The notes under the pieces were generated by a model. It made no database searches and was not told the origin of the DNA. It saw only the letters and a list, made by a program, of their open reading frames with translations. Positions 32,090 through 42,234 of a stretch of DNA of 64,000 bases are shown here, piece by piece. The stretch spans positions 1 through 64,000 of the forward strand of contig WHVA01000122.1 of assembly GCA_015179125.1 (NCBI GenBank). Direction: 5' to 3'. A program made the translations under genes and the position numbers. Within the stretch, counting starts at the first letter, position 1; each line of letters begins with the position of its first letter. This DNA is from Gautieria morchelliformis (lineage: Eukaryota > Basidiomycota > Agaricomycetes > Gomphales > Gomphaceae).

Positions 32090-33364
32090 TGTGCATGTGA
32101 CAGACATGTCTAGTGGTGCCTGGGGAGGTCGCGTGGCTTGCCCACCCCCTGGAGCTCTAGATAGCTATCTAGAGCTTCAAGATCCTTGCACGACGATATG
32201 GGCTCCCATGTCACATCGCCTAGGGTCCAGCGGACCTGGAATTCCAGGTCCGTCGAGTTTATCCATCAATGTGAGATAACCTCGTCGACGAGCCACTCCT
32301 CGTCGTCATTCTCTCCAAAGTCATAAAATGACTTGGCCTCACAACGAGGGAACAATTCCTTGTTGTTAGCCTTGTATCATCATATGAGGGAATGGGACCG
32401 GTGATAGGCAAAGGGCTTTCAGCTCATCGGGGAGTTCAAGGGTCACTGTCGAGGCGTCATTATGCACCTCTATGATGTGGTATGGTCCAATATACCACGG
32501 AATGAGTTTTCTGGCTCTTCCTTTCAGCAGAGTCAGGTTTTGGGTTGAGAGGTAGACATGGTCATTGGCCGCATACCTGTCGCTCGCTGTACATTTCTTG
32601 TTCGCATGAAAGGTTTGCGTCATGTGATGCTCAATTATTGTATCGTGTGCCACCATCAGGTTCCATCTGGCCTGATGTGCGAACTGGGCTACCCCTTTAA
32701 ACAGGGTGTCCATGGCTATGGGGAGGTCTATCTGCGGCATATAGCTGTGGTTCAGCTCAAAGGGCGTGAACCCTGTGGTTGCGCTGACGTTGCTGTTGAG
32801 GGTGACCTCAACCATTGGGCATTTCAATGCCCAATCCTTCTGATCATCCCTGATGACTGCGCGCAATATCTGTCCGATCAAGTGGTTTGCATGCTCAGTT
32901 GCTCCATCCGTTTGGGGATGGAAGGCAGTCAACATGAGGAGCTTGGTCCTCATGAGTCACTGTAGTTCACGCCAGAAGATCGACATGAACTTCAAGTCTC
33001 TATCCGAGATGATGGAGTCTGGGACTCCATGGAGCCGAACGATTTCTTTTAGAAATAGCTTGGCTGACACACTCGGGTGGTTGGGATGAGGTGGACGTGC
33101 GACGTTAGTCGGTCGATGACTACCATCAGGTAGTCACAGTCATTAGATTTGGGCAGGAGCCCTATGAAGTTGATGCCAATCGACTGCCACGGCCTATCCA
33201 GAATGGGTAGGCTGTGTAGTAAGCCTTTGGGCCGTTGTGGCCCGGTTTTCGTCATCTGGCACTTCACGCACGATGTGCAGAATGACTTGATGTCCTGGCT
33301 CATGCCCGGCCACCAATATGACCTTCGAACGTAGTTCAATGTCTTCAGATGGCCGTAGTGACTG
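32090..33364 (-). pseudogene. Integrase and chromodomain region of Gypsy C
   Basis: The integrase zinc finger and start of the core (RRSYWWPGMSQDIKSFC, CVKCQMTKTGPQRPKGLL) are at 33339-33049. The core and C-terminal part (AFHPQTDGATEHANHLI, then the PWYIGPYHI block) follow at 32953-32366. A chromodomain-like block follows at about 32350-32090. It continues on the right beyond a MITE. Broken fossil. Confidence 0.8.
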
Positions 33365-33765
33365 ACACTGGAGGCATATAAAATTTTTCTGGTCTGAAAA
33401 ACTGTTCAAAAAACTGTAAAGATATTCCAATTTTTTTTAGGGTTTTTAATGTAAAAAAACTTTAACAAAATTTTGTGTTTTTGTTAGAATTTGTTGAGCA
33501 AGAAAATTGTAAAAAAGTTTAAATTTTTTTGCAGGGTTTTTTATGTCTTTTTATAAGTTTCTTTGTCAAAACACAAAGAAACCCATAAAAAACCCTGAAA
33601 AAAACTTTGAATTTTTTTACAATTTTCTTGCTCAACAAATTCTAATAAAAACACAAAATTTTATTATAGGTTTTTTATATAAAAAAACACTAAAAATATT
33701 TGGAAAATCTTTACAGTTTTTTCAACAGTTTTTCAGACAAGAAAACTTTTATATGCCTGCAGTGT
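33365..33765. mobile_element. Palindromic foldback MITE, 401 bp, in Gypsy C
   Basis: The left end reads ACACTGGAGGCATATAAAA. The right end on the other strand reads ACACTGCAGGCATATAAAA. The two halves remain complementary nearly to the middle, so the whole element folds into a hairpin with a stem of roughly 190 bp and few mismatches. It is extremely AT-rich with many T runs. No ORF encodes a transposase. It separates the integrase finger from the RNase H side of the C pol. The target duplication is not clear; GAC occurs on both sides. Confidence 0.8.
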
Positions 33766-35712
33766 GACCATCTGGTGTGCTCGATCGATGATTATTTCGA
33801 TCAGCCTCCTTCCCCCCTGAAGAACAGACCGGGGGATGGCAATTACGTCTCTCTTGAGCTGATTCTTAGTCCAGATCAGCCCGTCCCAGATTCCGAATCT
33901 CAGGTGCGCGCCCAGGTGCTCCATGATTTTTGAGAACATGGTGTCCCTATGGTACGCGTCTCGTAAAACCTTGGACAGGTCTACGCCTTGTTCAATGCTC
34001 CAGCGCAGAGGTGCGCCATCGTTACCTGCAGCAATGACTCGGACATCATCGTCATTGTCGTTGCGTGATGCAGCGCCATTCGTGGGCTTTTGTAAGCCCT
34101 CAGCTAGTGCGGTGGATTCCAATATCCGCGCCTCTGTCTTTTCTGCGAGGCGGTTAGACCGTCTCGTCACTGCTGTTTGCAGCTCGACGTACCGGTCGGT
34201 GGGCAGTAGTTCACCTTCTGGGTCTAAACGCACATCTGCATTTACGAAGACGTGGTCCAGGTGATTGTCATCACTCGTGTCGCTCTCATAGTAGCGCGAC
34301 AGGCAGTCCGCTACCTTGTTCTCTACACCATCAACATGTACGGTGTTGAAGTTGAAATGGGATAGAAACTCCCACCATCTGACCTGGCAGTCAGATAGGC
34401 TCTTCTGGGTCTTGAAGTATTCGAGCCCTTTGTGGTCTGTGACAAGGGTGAACCTTCGTCCCAGTAGTTTATCCTCCCACTTCATGAGAGCCTTGAGCAC
34501 CACGATTGTCTCGTGCTTGTGAGTCCGGTAGTGTTGCTGAGCAACACTGAACTTCTTTGACAAGAAGCCAGCTGGCCAACAGGTTTTCCAGTCAGGGCCT
34601 TGGCCGTAGACAGCACCGACGCAGGCTTTTGACCCGTCGGTGATCACCCAGATTGGCTCTGGGCACCATGCGTCAATTGGACGCAGGATCGGGGCCTTAC
34701 AGGCCAACGCCTTAATGCTTTGCCAGCATTTGTCTAGTAGTGGAGTCCATTCGAATGGACGGTTGTTACACGCACAGCCCAATAATGGGGTCGTGTATGC
34801 GCTAACATCTGGCATGTAATGTGCCAGGTATTGTACTAGCCTGAGGAAACGCTGGATGTCATTAAACCTCCATGGCCTTCGCCACTCACAAATGCGTTGC
34901 ATATTGGCCTCGTTGGCGTGCACACCTTGGCCATCGATGATGTGGCCTAGACACTCCATTCGGATGGAATAGAGGTCAACCTTTTTCTTGCTCAGAAAAA
35001 GGTGGTTCTTCCTCAGTCTGTCAAAGATAATATAGAGGTGCTCCTCATGCTCTTGTATCAAGAGCGAGAAAATGAATATGTCATCCATGGAGACATGGAC
35101 GAAGCGACCTATGCAGTTGCAGAAGATGGCTGTCATCTGCCATTGGAACGTCGATGGAGCGTTACAGTCTCCCATCTGTATCACCTGGCTCCTGAAGGTG
35201 CCAAGGATCCTGGCAAAGGCAGCCTTTGCTACGTGATCCGGATGAATCCGGATCTGCTCATATGCTTCGGACATATCAAGTTTTGTGCAATATCGACAGC
35301 AAACCATGTCGCTGCGGATGATATCCTGATCTGGGAAGGGCGTAATGTCCTTCACAGTGTTCTCGTTCTGCTGGCGCAGATCGAAAATGGTTCATAGTGT
35401 ACCATTCTTCTTCGGCACGCACAGCATGGGTACTGCCTGCTGTGAAACTGCTGGGATCTGCCACTTTGCAGTGGTGTAGCATTCCATCTTTGCTGACAGT
35501 TCCTCTCGGAAATGTTCGGGGCACTTCGGTAGTTGATACCCCATGTGTTTGTTGGGATTGATGAGATTGATATTGTGGTTGATCTCCAGCAGCGGCGGGA
35601 GCTCTAATGGAATTCCACTGACTAGGTCAGTCATCCTTTCCATCCATTCCTCGCAGAGGCGAGGGATGTTGTCATCTGCAAGGATGACGGTGGTGGTTGG
35701 CTTAGAAGCCAT
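33766..35712 (-). pseudogene. Reverse transcriptase and RNase H region of Gypsy C
   Basis: It contains VPKKNGTL, KLDMSEAYEQIRIHP, QMGDCNAPSTFQW and the YMDDIFIFS-equivalent RT block (SMDDIFIFS), then RNase H (ITDGSKACVGAVYGQG; TDHKGLEYF) and a linker with a DLSKVL..AYHRDTMF segment before the integrase. It is colinear with B (13182-14750). Part of a broken element. Confidence 0.85.
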
Positions 35713-35845
35713 TAGGCACTGTATGCGTCTATTAGGCCCCTGCTTTTCTTTTTCCCATCGCTTTCACCATCAGGTGAGAGCACCTCTCCCTACCATTGTA
35801 GAGTGAGCTCGAGGACAAGTTGTTATGCGACTCGTCCTCCTGGCT

Positions 35846-36502
35846 TCAATGAGCCAGGTTTGGCTTCGGCACCGGGGTGACCCTGCTCACCCTTGGCCCC
35901 TTGCCCTCGTTCGTCGACTCATTATCGTCAAACGAGACCTTGCCCGTGAAGATTATTTCGTTCCCCTTATGGATTGTCCCTGGGCTTGAGAAGTCCAGGG
36001 TGATGCCAAATCTTCTTAGGAATGGTGTCCCTAAGATCGCGTCGTAATATTCGACGTTCGCTAGGTTGAAATATTCGTCGTATATTTCATGACCAAATTT
36101 AATGGTCATGTTCATTCCATAATTGATAGTAGAACGGCTGACTATGCAGGCCAGCTGCAGCGTGATTGTCTGCTCCAGGGCGAATGTCTTCTTCCCTGTG
36201 GCTAGCATGAATTCAGGGGATAGTAGTACCCCTTCGCTCCCGCTATCCAGCAGGCAGTGGGCTTTTACACCATTTATTTCCCAGTACCCTGAGAGGGTAT
36301 GGTTTTCACTGTGCGGGCATGTTGGCCACGTCCTATGCTTGCTTTGGTGGTGATACACCAGCTTGGCCGCCTTGTCTGGCGTAACCGACATGCATGCCGC
36401 CATGACTTTCGTGGTGGCGTCTTCTTCCGGCGCGATTCTGATCGCGCTGGACCTGTAGGCAGTGTCTTCCGCCCCTTCGTCCCATTCATAGTACTGGGAC
36501 GT
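35846..36502 (-). pseudogene. Protease region of Gypsy C
   Basis: The retropepsin-like core HCLLDSGSEGVLLSPEF and the YYDAILGTPFLRRFG block are visible, preceded by the YHHQSKHRTW segment. It is homologous to 14784-15500 (B) and 6905-7605 (D). Homology stops at ACGT (36499-36502), where an inverted-repeat copy begins. Confidence 0.8.
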
Positions 36503-36692
36503 TGGAGCGGTGGCTCCTGGAGTGGAGTAGGCCAGAGACCCGGCCCTGGGCTGAGGTACAGCCAGGGAGTCGGGGTACTGTAGTAGTCACTGTCACATAG
36601 GACACAGATCATCCCTTCTGCCGCTACCTTCAGCAGGCTTCCGCTGCGAGCATCCCAGCTCTTCTCCCTGAGTACCGAGAGCTGCCTCTCCA
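36503..36692 (+). repeat. Inverted-repeat element R, copy 1
   Basis: It starts TGGAGCGGTGGCTCC and ends GCTGCCTCTCCA, so its own ends form imperfect terminal inverted repeats (TGGAG.GG..GC). It is near-identical to 38832-39060 in the opposite orientation. ACGT lies immediately to its left. Its small size, lack of ORF and terminal repeats suggest a MITE; the class is uncertain. Confidence 0.65.
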
Positions 36693-36743
36693 TGTGGTGA
36701 CACCGTGAGATTCGATCCTGACTAATACCTGCCGCGACAAGAT

Positions 36744-37316
36744 ATGAAAAAGATGACCACGCCACTCTTCTACGGCGATTACCGCGAACAGGAGTCAGAA
36801 TGGCTCGAAAAATTTCTAAGCGACTGCAGAGACCACAAATGGGAGGTAAAGAAGCAGATTGAATACCTGAGGCTCAGTTTGGTTTACAGTTCGCCAGCCG
36901 GGCAGTGGTTCACACGCAACTACGAGGACTCAGACGCGACTTGGCCAGAGATTGAACGCGCATTCTGCGTGAGATGGCCGCAGATAGCCACGCACAAGCC
37001 CATACCTGCGATAGAAGATGAGGCCAAGCGTGAGATGGGGAAGGTAGAGCTAAGGGCTGAGCTGGAAAACGCTCGAGCAGAGGAGGGCGCACCAGACGCG
37101 CAGGACCAGGCTATGAGCACGACACGGGGCCAGCGAACGAGGAAAAAGAACCAGTCGCACAGAGATAGAGAGCGCGAGAGGAGACAGCTCCAATCAGAGG
37201 TAGACCTCCAAGAGAGCTTATACAATGCGAACCAGCAGGCAATTCAGACCGGCCAAGTGACAGTGCGTGAGCTAGTGAACCAGAGAACGCGTGAGCTCGA
37301 GAACAGCAGAGAATGA
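36744..37316 (+). pseudogene. Gag-like ORF of an unassigned retroelement (190 aa)
   Basis: The sequence (PLFYGDYREQESEWLEKFLS, then AGQWFTRNY and TWPEIERAFCVRWP) follows the pattern of a Ty3 retrotransposon gag core: F.GD....E.WL..F, then aromatic and Trp-rich helices. After the core comes a highly charged Arg/Glu/Gln coiled coil. It differs from the gag of B, so it belongs to another family or a strongly diverged gag. It is bounded by inverted copies of R. Confidence 0.5.
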
Positions 37317-38660
37317 GAGGCAGAGCACGAGTTCATGGACAGAGGTGGCCAAGAGAGGGTGGACAGCAGGGCAGACTGAGAGCAGGAAAGGGAGACGGCC
37401 CACGGCCGCACGACGATGACAACAACAGTACGATGACAACGCGCCGTGTCAGCCCCACCAGCCCCACGCACCTTCCCCTTACCGCCAGCACCCGTGCACG
37501 ATAGCTGCCACCGGTGCGGCGTGCGCCACAAAAGAGCGAGCCCAGGTACGCCCAAGATGGATGTGACCCTGAGCATGCAGACAGACCCCAAACCAGACCA
37601 CGACTACGCAGGATACGTGGGAGGCAGCCACGCAGACCCTAGAAGCCGCACGTGCGGACGCGGGGACTCAGAAGAACGACCCCGGGACCCACACAACAAC
37701 TCGTGAGACGCAGACGCAGACGAAGAATGCCACGATGTGGGCCCGCGAGACAAGTGAGAAGGGGCCAGGGGAAAGAGAGACGAGAGCGTGTGAGACGGAG
37801 ACGAGGAAGATGGGAACGAGGGAAGGAAGGACGAGAACGAGGGAGACAGCGGCGAGGGAAGCACTAAGGACTCAGGATGCAGCCACACAGACGCCCGAAA
37901 ACACGACAGGGCCCACAGCAGCGCCACATGACCCCGCAACGAGTACTCGCGAGCGCACGACGCGCATGAATGACACGGCGATGGGGACACGCGAGAACAC
38001 ATCACAGAGATGCGATGCCAGGCAGAGAACGTGTGAGAGCATGCAGGACCATGCCGTTATCTGCATGCCGACCCACGAGACAGCGGCACAGACGAACGAC
38101 GTCGCGGCATGGACCCGCGAGACGACGGGGACAACGGAGACAGAGACCAGGAAGAGGGATAGGGACAGAAAAGGGACAGAGGCGGCCAGAAAGACCAACG
38201 AGGATGCGACAAGGACACGCGAGATCACGGAGCCGGAGAGCCAGAGTGCCATCCACACAGCACCCCCAGACGACCCCGCAAAGCACGCCCTTACCACAGC
38301 AGCGCCACATGACTCAGCGACAAGTAATCATGAGCGCACGACGCGTACGAACGACGCCGCGGTGGGAACACGCGAGAACGCGCTGCGGACACGCGATGGG
38401 ACACGCAGAGCCCTCGAGAACACGGAGTGCGTGAAAGAGGAAGAAGAGAGGGAAGAGAAGACCGCAGTGAGATTGTCATGGGCAGAGGAAGTCGAATGGG
38501 AGTACGAACAGAAACCGACACCTACATGATCAATGACCCCACGGGACCTATCTTGCCTCAGGACGAGTGCTGCCCAACCTTGGAACAGCCTGCGCCACCG
38601 GACGCGCCAACACCCCCATCCACAACTAGCATACCTTCCCCCAACACCCTGTCCGACCTG
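37317..38660 (+). pseudogene. Thr/Arg-rich low-complexity coding remnant with internal duplication
   Basis: The frame at 37735-38529 encodes a Thr/Arg/Glu-rich repeat protein; the block ATSTRERTTRMNDTAMGTRE (about 37935-38010) recurs as ATSNHERTTRTNDAAVGTRE (about 38315-38390). It ends with LSWAEEVEWEYEQKPTPT. It probably continues the gag-like ORF upstream, as a disordered spacer. I see no known domain. The end is followed by a Gypsy linker fragment. Confidence 0.4.
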
Positions 38661-38831
38661 CCGGTATAAGGACAGCGGCCGCGAGGCACGATGATGAAAC
38701 TGAGGATCTGGATGCGGATCTTGGTCAAAATGCTCTTCAGCAGATTGATGAAGAGGGGGAGGGTGATCCCCAACCCAACGAATCCCCGGGCAACGGAGAC
38801 GCGCCCGCTGAAGAGTGGGATCCGGAGACGT
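38661..38831 (+). mobile_element. Inverted Gypsy gag-pol linker fragment
   Basis: From CCGGTATAAGGACAGCGGCC the sequence matches the linker just after the zinc knuckle of B (minus strand, 15430-15620), but on the plus strand. It stops at ACGT (38828-38831), the same tetramer at which the C protease block stops (36499-36502). The two edges adjoin inverted copies of R. Confidence 0.7.
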
Positions 38832-39060
38832 TGGAGAGGCAGCTCTCGGTACTCAGGGAGAAGAGCTGGGATGCTCGCAGCGGAAGCCTGCTGAAGGTAG
38901 CGGCAGAAGGGATGAATTTTTTTTTTTTTCTAATATTCGGAAATTTTCTTCTGTGTCCTAATCTATGTGACAGTGACTACTACAGTACCCCAACTCCCTG
39001 GCTGTACCTCAGCCCAGGGCCGGGTCTCTGGCCTACTCCACTCCAGGAGCCACCGCTCCA
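38832..39060 (-). repeat. Inverted-repeat element R, copy 2
   Basis: It is near-identical to the reverse complement of 36503-36692, with about 40 extra bases including a T run (38917-38929). It starts TGGAGAGGCAGC and ends CCACCGCTCCA. With copy 1 it brackets 36693-38831. Confidence 0.65.
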
Positions 39061-40490
39061 GGTTCCCCCCCTCAAAGGGATGTGTGCCCTCACGCATCGC
39101 ATGCCCCTCTCTCTAGCTCTCCAGCTCTCTAACATCCATGACAAAATCCGGTTCTGGGTGGCCGGTGGTGTGCGGCGTGCGTGGAAGTGGTAACTGGTCC
39201 GTATTCCAAAATATGAGGGAATATACTTAGCAGGCGAGTTTATAAATGGACTGACCTGATAATCTACCAACGCACTGTAATTAAATGAGAGGCAAAGAAT
39301 AGAATCTAAAGCGGCTTTTACAAGTAACAGGAATTGACTTGTGAAAGATATTAACCAGGAAAATCAACTGATCAACTCTCTTGGGTATTGGAGTGCGAAT
39401 GACAAGACTAACAGACTCACTCTGTAGAATTTCACCCGGAGGATTAGTCTAGGTGGCTAAGCAGTAAAGTAACTACTTAACAAGGAATTAGACACTAAAG
39501 TAAGTGAATAACCCTAGCTGGGATTAGCAGCTTAGTAAGATGCAAGTCACACAAGTCATGTGTAGAATAGAAGCAGTATATTGCTGGATTGGATGATTAT
39601 CCTAGGGGGTCAGAATGGCCTCCTTTTATATTGTAAATTACAGAGGATTATGTAAAGTGGGGAGCTTCTATCTATTAGGTGAGTGATGTCATAAGCAAAT
39701 ATTTGCACAGCTAAAACACACCCTTGTAACTATTGTGGTGTGTTTGTGCAAAGAAATTAAGAATAGATAGCCAATTACCTTCTCTGATTTGCACTGCTCA
39801 GCATAGCCTTACACAGCCTTGCATAGCCTTGCATAGCCCTGCATAGCCTTATGACGTCAAGGGCCCTATTTCAGGGGTTGCTAAGCTTGGAGGCTTAGCA
39901 TCTAATGAGATTGATTGAATATATACCCTAGTTTTGGCTCTGCATATCATTGGGCAGTCTGGCACACAGCCTTACACAGCCATGGTTGCTATGAAGCAAG
40001 TCATGTGTCTGCTGGGTTTGAACTATATTTAAGTGTACAGGCTTGTGTAAGCTGCACTGGATATTTCCAATCTCACCAGCTGAGATTGAAAGAGCCAAAA
40101 TGTTGGAATTGTGGGTGTTTGAGGACGTGCGGCTCTGAATTAGCATGTTCGAGGATCACTTCGGTCGGAGCTTGAAATTGAGCACCGATGACAAAGTTAT
40201 GGACTCTCATGGGTTCATAGCCTTTGTCAAGCAAAATAAAGCCGTTTTGAGCCAAGGAAGTCAGAACAATTGGCGAGAAAATATAATAAAATTCAAGGAA
40301 TATTCTAAAGACAGTTTCCCATCAAAGCTATGTGTATTGGCTGATGTTAAGATGGGAAAAAGGGTTTTTACAGGCTTTTTGTAAGGAATCGAGCGTTGAG
40401 TAGCTCGGCAAAGACTCGGTGCTGGCAGGAGGGTCCGTGCCCACAGACCCTGTACCTGAAACATGGTACATATATGTGGCATTGTACATT
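39061..40490. other. Mostly non-coding stretch, no identified gene
   Basis: I see no recognisable gene. Notable items are an inverted repeat at 39702-39752, a perfect decamer array at 39801-39850 followed by TGACGTCA, and a 79-codon open frame at 40145-40384 (FEDHFGRSLKLS..., Lys-rich) that matches nothing I know. The AT-rich 39230-39780 part could be a decayed transposon end. Confidence 0.4.
39801..39850 (+). repeat. Five-unit decamer tandem repeat
   Basis: Five consecutive 10-base units run in register: GCATAGCCTT, ACACAGCCTT, GCATAGCCTT, GCATAGCCCT, GCATAGCCTT. The palindrome TGACGTCA (39852-39859), a CRE/ATF-type site, follows after one base. Confidence 0.85.
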
Positions 40491-40665
40491 ATGGACAACT
40501 CCCTAGCGTTTGTCTTTGACGCTAGGGAGTAAGTAGCTTTATTAGCTGTACCAGTATTAGTCTGACAAGTTCCGTAGATTAACTACTTGTATCTTTAGGT
40601 ACAGTATAAATCCAGCATTTGTCTTCAACGCTATGGAATTAACTACTTGTATATTTACTTTTTAA
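40491..40665 (+). repeat. Dispersed repeat S, copy 1, with hairpin
   Basis: It contains a perfect 11-bp stem (ACTCCCTAGCG / CGCTAGGGAGT, 40498-40530), then TAGTATTAGTCTGACA, TTAACTACTTGTATC and GGTACAGTATAAAT motifs. A partial second unit follows (GCATTTGTCTTC..ACGCTA, TTAACTACTTGTAT). The same order occurs at 53423-53568. No ORF is present. It may be a non-autonomous transposon or part of an LTR. Confidence 0.65.
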
Positions 40666-40709
40666 TGCTTTTTTCGAGATTTTCTGACTAGAAAGACAGT
40701 TCCTACACA

Positions 40710-40905
40710 GCGAGACCCACCCAACAGCCTTCACTGGGCATCTGCTGTTCAGAAACTCTTTGATACTCAGCAGTGGTGTTACTTCTCTGTGGACCTCTAC
40801 CTGCTGCCCAGTGCCGCAGGTGACCCTTACTTGCTATATGTTACTGACCACCCCATTGCTCCATTGGAAGTTTCCCCACCCGCTATCAAATATGACATCC
40901 CCCTC
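40710..40905 (+). pseudogene. OrsD-like zinc-finger gene fragment, plus-strand copy
   Basis: It encodes SVDLYLLPSAAGDPYLLYVT followed by DHPIAPLEVSPP. The same text, on the minus strand, lies at 42270-42420 downstream of two zinc-finger-like motifs. The copies are in inverted orientation about 1.5 kb apart. It joins a Copia RT fragment at about 40905. Confidence 0.45.
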
Positions 40906-41950
40906 CTGCCAAGCTGCCCTCAGGCAGAAAGGCAATAGGCAGTAGATGGGTGTTTCTCATTAAGCGAAAGCCAATGGGTCCATTGACCACTACAAAGGAA
41001 GGTTGGTGGCCAAAGGATATGCCCAGAGGCCTGGCTTTGACTACACTGAGACTTTTGCACCCACTGCCAAATGGGCTAGCTGTAGGAAGTGAACACGTAA
41101 GCTGCATAGCAAACCGCATCACCCCATGTCACACTATGTGACAAACAATTTAGGGTGCCATTATTGTCTTAAAGATTCCATTGTCCACTGCTATAGATAG
41201 CTCACGCGCAGTCCATTGTTATATTCCGCCATTGTTCTTAGTAGACTATAAAGTAGACACTTAGAAGTCCCTTAATATCATGCACTCACGCATATACCAA
41301 GGTGAGAACCTCTATTTCAGCTTTACATTCACTCTTACTTACCTATACGTTCATATAGAAGCTATCATATAGGTAATCAAATATAGTATCATGCACTCGT
41401 ACATATACTGAGAAGCTATCGTATAGATAAATATATTTATCAAACTCTTACACTAGCAATGGCTGCCATTGAAGACATGAGGCTAGAGAGCATTGATATC
41501 TCATCTGCATACCTCAATGGAGAACTTGACCAGGAAGTTTACATGGAGCAACCTGAGGGGTTCTACCAGGGTGCTTATGATGATTTCCTCAAGTTCCTCC
41601 AAGGCATCTATGGTCTGAAGCAATCTGGGAGAATCTGGCATCAGAAGCTCGATAAGGAGCTGTGGGAGATAGACTTTGTCAAAGTGAGATGTGACCATAG
41701 CATTTGGGTATACCAGAAGAGTGATGATAAGGTCATCATCTTAGTCTTTGTGGATGATTTGACCATTGCATCCAAGTCCAAGGAAGCCATGCTGCATGTG
41801 AAGGATGAGCTGAAGAAGCATTTTAAACTTAGAGACCTTGGTCCTACCTCTGTCCTCCTTGGAGTTTCCATTGAGAGGGACAGAGCCGAGCACACACTCA
41901 CACTCTCACAGAAACAGTATACCTTGGACCTTTTGGAGAGATATGGTCAT
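40906..41950 (+). mobile_element. Ty1/Copia RT fragment, split by a solo LTR
   Basis: The left part encodes [19 protein letters not shown] and the [15 protein letters not shown] block; the right part (41459-41940) continues with ESIDISSAYLNGELDQEVYM, GLKQSGRIWHQKL, the FVDDLTIASKS active-site block and DLGPTSVLLGVSIERDR. This is a Copia RT different from the intact Copia above. No LTRs of its own are seen. It is a broken fragment. Confidence 0.85.
41081..41452 (+). repeat. Solo LTR inside the Copia fragment (372 bp)
   Basis: It begins TGTAGGAAGTG and ends CTCTTACA, flanked on both sides by CTAGC (41076-41080 and 41453-41457). The Copia RT coding similarity is interrupted exactly here. It has two similar sub-blocks with ATCATGCACTC and AGAAGCTATC, i.e. 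a short internal duplication. Unrelated to the other LTRs in the window. Confidence 0.85.
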
Positions 41951-42234
41951 TCTGATTGCCTATTGAGAATCACTCCTCTGAGTCCTCTATATCGCTTCCC
42001 AATACTCCTATCCATCCTTTTTCAGCTGAAAGAAAAAAAACATAATAGAAACCGAAACTATTCAACCAAAAACAGTGCCCAAGCCCATTTCGAGTCCTCC
42101 TCACCCCTGTACACCATGTGTAGAATTGCTGACCGATGACCACCTTCCATTTCTTTGTTCGCCTCTGGACCTGCCTCCTACAAGGAGGACAACACCGCAT
42201 ATAAGCCTAATTGGCACGGCTGCCTTCGAGCTAA

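Larger units (their letters stand above)
8076..36502 (-). mobile_element. Gypsy C: minus-strand Ty3/Gypsy fossil, host of Gypsy B
   Basis: The 3' LTR is at 8076-8290, followed to the right by the long accessory gene (8325-10080). The element resumes beyond B at 31783 with the start of the accessory gene, then a chromodomain, integrase, RNase H/RT and protease (to 36502). It contains B (10081-31782) and a 401-bp MITE (33365-33765). The right end is rearranged next to an inverted repeat (36503), and no 5' LTR was found. Several breaks are present. LTR sequence suggests the same family as B. Confidence 0.8.
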
